A stretch of DNA of 13,348 nucleotides from Sphingomonadales bacterium (lineage in GTDB: Bacteria; Pseudomonadota; Alphaproteobacteria; Sphingomonadales; Sphingomonadaceae): assembly GCA_004292705.1 (NCBI GenBank), contig RDXA01000365.1:1-13348 (forward strand), in the 5' to 3' direction. Shown here one piece after another: positions 1-7,020 of the stretch (positions within the stretch are counted from its first letter, which is position 1; every line of letters begins with the position of its first letter). Below the pieces are notes generated by a model. The model was not told where the DNA came from. It was given only the letters and a program-made list of their open reading frames with translations, and ran no database searches. The position numbers and the translations under genes are program-made.

Positions 1-31
1 AGCAACGCGCTTCGTCGTCTGTGCTTCCCCA

Positions 32-145
32 AGTCTGCCGACAGGTGGTTAGTCAACGGCGCGCGGGGCGACGTGACATCCTGCATCGGGAACTGCCGGT
101 GGCCACTGGTCAAACGGTTTGACCCGCGTGCAGTCTGTCGGCAGG
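32..145. repeat. Pair of 14-bp direct repeats exactly 100 bp apart
   Basis: The copies are AGTCTGCCGACAGG at 32-45 and AGTCTGTCGGCAGG at 132-145, with 12 of 14 bases identical. The inner ten bases fit CTGYCGRCAG, a near-palindrome, so the copies can also be read as an inverted pair: CTGCCGACAG is the exact reverse complement of CTGTCGGCAG. The two copies flank the palindrome at 108-124. Paired sites upstream of an operon suggest binding of a dimeric regulator, but no known regulator motif was recognised. Confidence 0.4.
108..124. promoter_or_regulatory. Perfect 8+1+8 palindrome, possible operator
   Basis: GGTCAAAC (108-115) and GTTTGACC (117-124) are exact reverse complements around a single G. 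The site lies 94 bp upstream of the chosen GTG start of the tldD-like gene. No T-run follows, so a terminator for an upstream gene is less likely than a protein-binding site. The regulator family is not recognised. The right arm contains TTGACC, which could also serve as a -35 element, but no matching -10 was seen at normal spacing. Confidence 0.35.
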
Positions 146-206
146 AAGCTATTCCGTTGCAGAGCGAAAGTGCTGGTCAGCTGCAGGCTGTGCCCGGCCG
201 GTATTG

Positions 207-212
207 GGGAGT
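207..212 (+). promoter_or_regulatory. Ribosome binding site that decides the tldD-like start
   Basis: GGGGAG lies six bases upstream of GTG 219. It cannot serve the in-frame TTG at 204 because that codon precedes it. It therefore argues for the GTG start, which also places the twin-arginine motif at residues 3-4, as expected for a Tat signal. Confidence 0.7.
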
Positions 213-218
213 TTTCAC

Positions 219-1853
219 GTGGACAGACGCGATTTTCTGGCGCTCAGCACCTTCTTTACAGGTGTTGCGCTGACGCCTTCGATCTTCGGCAAGGCGATCG
301 CGGCCGAGCAGTTGCAGGCCGGGATCGAACTCGCGGTCAAGAAACGCCTCGCCGATGCCGCGCTGTCTGCTGCCACGGCCGCCGGGGCGAGCTATTGCGA
401 CGTCCGCGTCGGCCGCTATCTGCGCCAGTTCGTCATCACCCGCGAACGCAATGTCGAGAACATCGTCAACACCGAGAGCACCGGAACCGGCGTGCGTGTC
501 ATCGCGGATGGCGCCTGGGGCTTTGCCGCGACCAATGCGATGACAGAGGATGCTGTGGCCGCCGCGGCGCGGCAGGCGACTGCGATCGCCAAGGCCAATG
601 CACGCATTCAGAACAGTGCCGTCCAGCTCGCTCCGACCCCCGGCGTCGGCGAGGTCAGCTGGCGCACCCCGATCAAGAAGAACGCGATGGACGTGCCGAT
701 CGCGGACAAGGTCGACCTGCTGATGAGCGTCAATGATGCCGCGCTGAACGCCGGGGCGAGCTTCGTCAATTCGCTGCTCTTCCTCGTCAACGAACAGAAA
801 TACTTCGCTTCGACCGATGGCTCCTACATCGATCAGGACGTCCACCGCATCTGGGCACCGATCACAGTCACAGCTGTCGACAAGGCGACCGGCAAGTTCC
901 GCTCGCGCGAAGGCCTGTCGGCGCCGATGGGGCTGGGCTGGGAGTATATGGAAGGCCGGCCAGAGGACAAGTTCGTGCTGCCCAACGGGCTGACCACTTA
1001 CGGCAATTCCTACGATATGAAGGAAGATGCCATCGCGGCTGCCATGAATGCGCAGGAAAAGCTGAAGGCGCCTTCGGTGAAGCCGGGCAAGTACGACCTC
1101 GTGCTCGATCCCAACCACCTCGGCCTGACCATCCACGAGAGCGTCGGCCACCCGCTCGAGCTTGACCGCGTGCTGGGCTACGAGGCGAATTACGCTGGCA
1201 CCAGCTTCGCCACGCTCGACAAGCGCGACGCCGCCTTCAAGTACGGCAGCGAGATCGTGAACCTGTTCGCTGACAAGGTGCAGCCCGGCTCGCTGGGGGC
1301 GGTCGGCTTTGACGACGAGGGCGTCAAGACGAAGCGTTGGGATCTCGTCAAGGACGGAACGTTGGTCGATTACCAGACGATCCGCGATCAGGCCCACATT
1401 GTCGGCAAGGGTGAATCCGACGGTTGCTGCTATGCCGACAGCTGGTCGAGCGTGCAGTTCCAGCGCATGGCCAACGTCAGCCTTGCGCCGGGCAAGACCA
1501 AGCTTTCGCCCGCCGACATGATCGCCGGGGTGGAGAACGGCATTTACATCTCGGGCCGCGGTTCGTTCTCGATCGATCAGCAGCGCTACAATGCGCAGTT
1601 CGGCGGGACGGTGTTCTACGAGATCAAGAACGGCAAGCTGGGGCCGATGATCGAGGATGTCGCCTACCAGATGCGCACCCCGGAATTCTGGGGCGCATGT
1701 TCGGCGATCTGCGATGAAAGCGATTACCGCCTGTTCGGTTCGTTCTTCGACGGCAAGGGCCAGCCGAGCCAGGTCTCGGCTGTCAGCCACGGTTCCTCGA
1801 CCACCCGCTTTGACGGTGTGAACGTCATCAACACCGCCCGGTCGCTCGGCTGA
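219..1853 (+). CDS. TldD-type metalloprotease with Tat signal peptide
   Basis: The 544-residue protein belongs to the TldD/PmbA (TldD/TldE) family, whose best-known members are zinc proteases that cleave unfolded peptides such as the microcin B17 precursor and the antitoxin CcdA. The N-terminus is a clear Tat signal: Arg3-Arg4 in RRDFLAL, a hydrophobic stretch to about residue 27, and an AIAA cleavage-like site near 26-29. The metal motif HESVGH (HExxxH) is at 306-311. A C-terminal GKGQP motif (512-516) precedes the conserved VSHG stretch. The residue just before GKGQP is Asp511, where the family's third zinc ligand, a Cys, is expected as I recall it. GTG 219 is chosen over the in-frame TTG 204 because GGGGAG at 207-212 is correctly spaced for it. 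The gene is followed after 23 nt by its likely partner. It probably works outside the cytoplasm, unlike E. coli TldD. Substrate unknown. Confidence 0.88.
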   Translation: MDRRDFLALSTFFTGVALTPSIFGKAIAAEQLQAGIELAVKKRLADAALSAATAAGASYCDVRVGRYLRQFVITRERNVENIVNTESTGTGVRVIADGAWGFAATNAMTEDAVAAAARQATAIAKANARIQNSAVQLAPTPGVGEVSWRTPIKKNAMDVPIADKVDLLMSVNDAALNAGASFVNSLLFLVNEQKYFASTDGSYIDQDVHRIWAPITVTAVDKATGKFRSREGLSAPMGLGWEYMEGRPEDKFVLPNGLTTYGNSYDMKEDAIAAAMNAQEKLKAPSVKPGKYDLVLDPNHLGLTIHESVGHPLELDRVLGYEANYAGTSFATLDKRDAAFKYGSEIVNLFADKVQPGSLGAVGFDDEGVKTKRWDLVKDGTLVDYQTIRDQAHIVGKGESDGCCYADSWSSVQFQRMANVSLAPGKTKLSPADMIAGVENGIYISGRGSFSIDQQRYNAQFGGTVFYEIKNGKLGPMIEDVAYQMRTPEFWGACSAICDESDYRLFGSFFDGKGQPSQVSAVSHGSSTTRFDGVNVINTARSLG

Positions 1854-1876
1854 AGCGCGCGCAGGAGACAAACGAC

Positions 1877-3199
1877 ATGAGCATCCTTTCGGAAGCCGAA
1901 GCCAAGGCCATTCTCGAGAAGGTCATCGCCTTCTCGACCGCCGATCACACCGTTGCGACTATGGGCGGCGGCATTCAGGGCAACGTGCGCTTCGCACGCA
2001 ACGACATCTCCACGTCCGGCATCGTCGATGACATCCAGCTCGGCGTCGAGGTCGCTTTCGGCAAGCGCGTTGGCACGGCCTCGATCAACCAGTTCGATGA
2101 CGCCTCGCTCGAACGCGTGGTGCGCCGGGCCGAGGAGCTGGCCAAGCTCGCTCCGGAAAACCCGGAATACATGCCGCCGGTCGGCAAGCAGACCTATCGT
2201 CCGACCGAAACCTTCAGCGAAGCCACGGCTGCGCTGACGGCCGAGGCCCGCGCGAAGATCGCCGAAGCTTCGATCCTGCCGTGCCGCGAGCGCGGGCTGA
2301 TTGCGGCGGGCTTTCTCGAGGACGGACAGACCTTCTTCGCCCATGCCAATTCGAATGGGAATTTCGGCTATCAGCGCTCGACGGTCGCGGATTACACCTG
2401 CACCGTGCGCACCGAAGACGGGCGCGGATCGGGCTGGGTCGCGAGCAATGTCAAGGATATCGCGGCCTTCGATGCTGCCGCTGACATCCAGATCGCGATG
2501 CGCAAGGCTGCGGCTTCAGCTGATGCCCAGGCGCTTGAACCGGGCAAATACACCGTCATCCTCGAGCCGGCTGCGGCCTCGGGCCTGATCAGCTTCATGA
2601 TGAACTTCTTCAGCGCCCGTTCCGCTGACGAAGGGCGCAGCTTCCTCAGCAAGCAGGGCGGCGGGAACAAGATTGGCGAGCAGATCATGGACGCGCGCGT
2701 CAATATCTACACCGATCCCTGGAACCCGGCCGTGTCGGTCCTGCCGTGGGACGAAAACGGTCTTCCGCGCGAACGGGTCAAGATCATCGACTCCGGCAAG
2801 CTCGCCAATCTCGATTACTCGCGCTTCTGGGCCGCCAAGCAGGGCAAGCCCGAAACCGCGAGCTGGGGCAACACCATCATGGAAGGCGGAACCAAGTCGA
2901 CCGCCGAGCTGATCGCCGGAACGGAGCGCGGCATCCTTGTGACCCGCACCTGGTACATCCGCATGGTCGACCCGCAAACCGTGCTGCTGACCGGTCTGAC
3001 CCGTGACGGCACCTTCTACATCGAGAACGGCCAGCTGAAGTACCCGATCAAGAATTTCCGCTTCAACGAAAGCCCGGTCATCATGCTCAACAACATCGAG
3101 GAGCTGGGCCGTTCGGTGCGCGTGGAGAACGGGACGCTGATGGTGCCGCCGATGAAGATCCGGGATTTCACCTTCACCTCGCTTTCGGACGCAGTCTGA
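1877..3199 (+). CDS. TldE/PmbA-like partner of the TldD protease, no signal peptide
   Basis: The 440-residue protein of the TldD/PmbA family shares the general layout of its upstream neighbour: an N-terminal domain with a GVEVAFGKRVGTAS-type strand region (about 56-69), then a C-terminal domain ending in the VRVENGTLMVPPMKI stretch. The HExxxH motif is absent. At the equivalent place (about 229-242) the sequence reads LEPAAASGLISFMM, so it should not bind catalytic zinc and fits the TldE role of an inactive partner that shapes the substrate channel. The N-terminus (MSILSEAEAK) has no hydrophobic or twin-arginine signal. ATG 1877 has AGGAG at 1863-1867. The 23-nt gap to the preceding gene supports co-transcription and a heterodimer. 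If the partner is Tat-exported, this subunit may travel with it. Confidence 0.85.
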   Translation: MSILSEAEAKAILEKVIAFSTADHTVATMGGGIQGNVRFARNDISTSGIVDDIQLGVEVAFGKRVGTASINQFDDASLERVVRRAEELAKLAPENPEYMPPVGKQTYRPTETFSEATAALTAEARAKIAEASILPCRERGLIAAGFLEDGQTFFAHANSNGNFGYQRSTVADYTCTVRTEDGRGSGWVASNVKDIAAFDAAADIQIAMRKAAASADAQALEPGKYTVILEPAAASGLISFMMNFFSARSADEGRSFLSKQGGGNKIGEQIMDARVNIYTDPWNPAVSVLPWDENGLPRERVKIIDSGKLANLDYSRFWAAKQGKPETASWGNTIMEGGTKSTAELIAGTERGILVTRTWYIRMVDPQTVLLTGLTRDGTFYIENGQLKYPIKNFRFNESPVIMLNNIEELGRSVRVENGTLMVPPMKIRDFTFTSLSDAV

Positions 3200-3226
3200 A
3201 GCAACAGCAAGGCAGGCGCGGGTCAA

Positions 3227-3961
3227 GTGAGCCAAACAGCCATGACCCGCGCCGGCTTTCTGCGGCTGACCGCAGGGGCAATCGCAGGCGCGATGCTAGG
3301 CGCTCCCCTGTCCGCCGCGCAGCGGCCGGGCGGGGCAGGGGCGGGGGGCTATGACTTCTGGTTCACCCGGCTCAAATACAATTCCGGTGACTGGAATGTC
3401 GACCAGCGAATGCCGGCCAACCTCATCACCTCGCTCATCGACTACACCAACCTGCGGGTCGATCCCGAGGAGCATGTGGTTGACCTCGCTGACCCGCAGA
3501 TGCTCTCGGCCCCGTTCTGCTATCTCGCCGGGCACAAGGCCGTCGAATTCTCCGATTCGGAACGCCGCAATTTCGAGCGATACGTGCGCAATGGCGGCTT
3601 TGTGTTTGTCGACGATTGCAACCACGACATCGACGGCCTCTTCGCCAAGTCGTTCGAGGCGCAGATGGCGAGCATCTTCGGCGTGGACGCCTTGAAGAAA
3701 CTGCCCAACGACCACCCGGTCTATTCCAGCTTCTTCAAGTTCAAGGGGCCGCTATCAACGTCATTCGAGCTCAACGGCTGGGGCGACGATCTCATTCATG
3801 ACTACCTCAAGGGCATCACCATCAATGGCCGGCTCGGGTTGCTCTACAGCAACAAGGATTATGGCTGCGAGTGGGACTACGACTGGCGGAACAAGCGCTT
3901 CCTCGCCGAGGACAACACCCGTTTCGGGGTGAATATCATCATGTATGCGCTCAGCAATTGA
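3227..3961 (+). CDS. DUF4159 domain protein, exported
   Basis: The 244-residue protein has an N-terminal signal peptide (about 7-31: a Thr-Arg start, hydrophobic core, then APLSAA) and a DUF4159 domain from about residue 41 (YDFWFTRLKY onward) to the end. DUF4159 is an uncharacterised domain, thought to resemble the class I glutamine amidotransferase fold and often found beside MoxR and BatA-like genes. The RYVRNGGFVFVDD stretch (118-130) is typical. The signal resembles Tat (TRAGFLRL), but the second arginine is Ala. No lipobox Cys is seen, so the mature protein is probably soluble periplasmic or remains N-terminally anchored. GTG 3227 is used. ATG 3242 is an alternative start that keeps the signal, and neither has a strong ribosome site (AAGG at 3209-3212 is rather far). 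It lies 27 nt after the tldE-like gene and 12 nt before moxR. Biochemical role unknown. Confidence 0.8.
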   Translation: MSQTAMTRAGFLRLTAGAIAGAMLGAPLSAAQRPGGAGAGGYDFWFTRLKYNSGDWNVDQRMPANLITSLIDYTNLRVDPEEHVVDLADPQMLSAPFCYLAGHKAVEFSDSERRNFERYVRNGGFVFVDDCNHDIDGLFAKSFEAQMASIFGVDALKKLPNDHPVYSSFFKFKGPLSTSFELNGWGDDLIHDYLKGITINGRLGLLYSNKDYGCEWDYDWRNKRFLAEDNTRFGVNIIMYALSN

Positions 3962-3973
3962 AGGGTTGAACAG

Positions 3974-4981
<1,008 letters not shown>

Positions 4982-4984
4982 GCG

Positions 4985-5881
4985 ATGGGGCGTCAGCCGC
5001 TCACCATACCGCCGGAAATCCGCAGTCGGCTGAAGCGGCTGAGCTTGCGCACCCGCAGCGATCTCGGGATGCGCGGCTTCGGCATGCACCCCAGCCGCAA
5101 CAAGGGCGCAGGCCTCGAATTCGCGCAATACCGCGCCTACGAGCCGGGCGACGAGCCGCGCCGGATCGACTGGAAACTGTTTGCCCGTTCCGACAAGTTC
5201 TTCGTGCGCGAGGCGGAGGAGGAAAGCCCGGTCTCGGTATGGATCCTGATCGACGCCAGCGCTTCGATGGCGCAGGCTGATCGTGCGCGGCCAGATTGGT
5301 CGCGGCTTGATGCGGCGAAGCTGCTGGCGTTGTGCATCGCCGAGCTTGCGCAAATGCAGGGCGACCGCTTCGGGTGGATTGCCTTGCAGGCGGGCGGGCT
5401 GGGGGTGGCGGAGCCGGCGGGAGGCCGGTCGCAGCGCGATCGCATGCAGATCGATTTCGCGCGGCTCGATGCAGCCGATACCTTCCCCGATGCCGCCACG
5501 CTGGCTCCGCTGTGGGAACGGATCGGGGCGAATGATCTGGTGTTCTTCCTGAGCGACTGTTTCGACGAGGCCGGAATTGCACTGATCGAACGGCTGGCCA
5601 AGGCGGGGCGCGAGGTGCTGGCCGTGCAGCTGCTGACGGTGGAAGAGCGCGATTTCCCCTTTGATGGTGGTTACCGCTTCCTCGATCAGGAAAGCGGCGA
5701 GACGCTGGTGGGTGATGGGGCGGCGCTGCGCGACACCTTTCTCAGCCGCTTCGCCGCGGCCCGCACAGCGCTGGACGAGCGGCTCGACAGGGCAGGCATC
5801 CGGCACACGGTCTATGTGCTCGATGAGCTTATCGACGGGCCCCTGCAGGTGTTCTTCGGTCGCCGGGCAGAGCCGACGTGA
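4985..5881 (+). CDS. DUF58 protein with VWA-type metal site
   Basis: The 298-residue protein belongs to the DUF58 family, the standard partner of MoxR ATPases. The diagnostic motif YRAYEPGDEPRRIDWK (49-64) is followed by FARSDKFFVREAEEE (66-80). The start of a von Willebrand A-like domain then shows an intact DASAS metal-ion site (Asp90, Ser92, Ser94). A strand-rich stretch DLVFFLSDCFDE follows later in the VWA fold. There is no signal peptide or membrane helix, so it should work in the cytoplasm, probably bridging MoxR to the membrane proteins encoded next. ATG 4985 lies three bases after the moxR stop and has no visible Shine-Dalgarno sequence, so translation likely depends on coupling to moxR. 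Its stop overlaps the next start by four bases (GTGA). Confidence 0.9.
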   Translation: MGRQPLTIPPEIRSRLKRLSLRTRSDLGMRGFGMHPSRNKGAGLEFAQYRAYEPGDEPRRIDWKLFARSDKFFVREAEEESPVSVWILIDASASMAQADRARPDWSRLDAAKLLALCIAELAQMQGDRFGWIALQAGGLGVAEPAGGRSQRDRMQIDFARLDAADTFPDAATLAPLWERIGANDLVFFLSDCFDEAGIALIERLAKAGREVLAVQLLTVEERDFPFDGGYRFLDQESGETLVGDGAALRDTFLSRFAAARTALDERLDRAGIRHTVYVLDELIDGPLQVFFGRRAEPT

Positions 5882-7020
5882 CGCCGCTGCTGCTGGCCCC
5901 GCTCGGTCTGGCCGCGCTCGCTGGCCTGATCGTGCCGCTGCTGATCCACCTGCATCGCCGTACCGAGGAGGTGCCGCTAGATTTTGCCGCGCTGCGCTGG
6001 CTCGAACCGCGTCCCCGGCCAAAGCGCAAGCTGCGTTTCGACGAATGGCTGCTGCTGGCCTTGCGCTTGCTGCTGATCGTGCTGCTGGCGCTGTTGCTGG
6101 CCCGCCCGGCCGTGCTGGGCTGGGACGACACGAACCCGCGCTTTGTCGCAGCGCCCGGGGTCGATCCTGCCGCTGCCCGCAAGGCTGCCGGGCCGGATGC
6201 CGATCTGCGCTGGATCGCGCCCGGGTTCCCGCGTCTCGACGAAGGAAAGCCACCCGCCGCCACGCAGGTTTCCAGCCTGATCCGCCAGTTCGATGCCGAA
6301 TTGCCGCCCGGTGCTGCACTGACGATCCTCGTGCCGCCGGTGCTGGATGGCGTCGATGCCGAGCGGCTGCGCCTGACCCGCAAGGCCGCATGGCGGATCG
6401 TCGCGGGACGGGACACGGCAGATGCTCTTGCCGCGCCGTCCGGTCCGATCCTCGCGGTGCGCCATGCCGAAGGTCAGGACAGCGCGGTGCGATATCTCCG
6501 CGCTGCGGCGCAGGCCTGGAGCGACCAGCCCCGCTTTGACGCGAACGCTGGCACCGCGCTGCCGCCGGGTGATCAAGTGCTCGTATGGCTCGTGCCAGGC
6601 CGGGTTCCGCAGGCGGTGACCGATTGGGTCAGCGGTGGCGGCACCGCCTTGCTTGGCAATAGCGCCGAGGTGGCCATGCCTGCGGCGAGTGAAGCCCTGT
6701 GGCGTGACGACCTGGGCCGCACACTGGTGGAAGGCGCTGTCCTCGACAGGGGGCGATTGCTGCGCTTCACCCAGCCGCTGGTGCCAGCGGAGATGCCTGA
6801 ACTGCTCGACGCCGATTTCGCCGCCCGTTTGCGCGATCTGGTAACACCTCCAGCATCCCCGCCAGCGCGCGTGACTGCTGCCGTTTTTGCGCCTGCTGAT
6901 GGCATCGCGCGCTATCCGCTGCCTCCGCGAGAGCTTTCGTCATGGCTCTGCGTCATGATCGCGCTCGTCTTCTTTTCTGAAAGGATGTTGGCGACCCGGC
7001 GGCGGAGGTTCGCTGCATGA
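5878..7020 (+). CDS. BatA-like membrane protein (N-terminal double-TM domain)
   Basis: The 380-residue inner-membrane protein starts with the BatA-type N-terminal module: a first helix at about 4-24, the motif LIHLHRRTEEVPLDFAALRW (22-41), then a basic stretch and a second helix at about 57-78. A third helix lies near the C-terminus (about 354-368), followed by a basic tail. Unlike true BatA proteins, no DxSxS metal site is present in the roughly 270-residue middle. One segment there (positions 6577-6660, WVSGGGTALLGN) resembles the amidotransferase-like strand and turn also seen in the DUF4159 and 602-residue proteins. The GTG start overlaps the DUF58 stop by four bases, giving tight translational coupling. 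It is likely a membrane docking subunit for the MoxR/DUF58 pair. This is inferred from context. Confidence 0.78.
   Translation: MTPLLLAPLGLAALAGLIVPLLIHLHRRTEEVPLDFAALRWLEPRPRPKRKLRFDEWLLLALRLLLIVLLALLLARPAVLGWDDTNPRFVAAPGVDPAAARKAAGPDADLRWIAPGFPRLDEGKPPAATQVSSLIRQFDAELPPGAALTILVPPVLDGVDAERLRLTRKAAWRIVAGRDTADALAAPSGPILAVRHAEGQDSAVRYLRAAAQAWSDQPRFDANAGTALPPGDQVLVWLVPGRVPQAVTDWVSGGGTALLGNSAEVAMPAASEALWRDDLGRTLVEGAVLDRGRLLRFTQPLVPAEMPELLDADFAARLRDLVTPPASPPARVTAAVFAPADGIARYPLPPRELSSWLCVMIALVFFSERMLATRRRRFAA
7004..7008 (+). promoter_or_regulatory. Strong ribosome binding site for the DUF4175-like gene
   Basis: GGAGG ends eight bases before ATG 7017, inside the last codons of the BatA-like gene. 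It fixes the start at the ATGA overlap. It also shows that this gene has its own strong initiation signal, unlike the DUF58 gene upstream. Confidence 0.7.

Larger units (their letters stand above)
1..218. other. Non-coding leader upstream of the tldD-like gene
   Basis: No convincing gene is seen here. Open frames exist but show no recognisable protein, and they overlap the following gene in the wrong frame. The tail of an upstream gene entering from the left edge cannot be excluded. The stretch contains a 17-bp palindrome (108-124) and two 14-bp direct repeats (32-45 and 132-145), listed separately, so it may be the control region of the downstream operon. I could not pick out a convincing -35/-10 pair. 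Confidence 0.5.

Noticed and set aside
119..736. Open frame of 205 codons overlapping the start of the tldD-like gene
   Set aside because: It is out of frame with the metalloprotease, Arg-rich, and has no domain. It is a shadow of the coding frame.
177..1871. Long open frame on the - strand opposite the tldD-like gene (564 codons)
   Set aside because: Its translation is Arg/Asp/Val-rich with no recognisable domain, while the + strand has clear HExxxH and Tat motifs. Long antisense frames are a by-product of high-GC codon bias.
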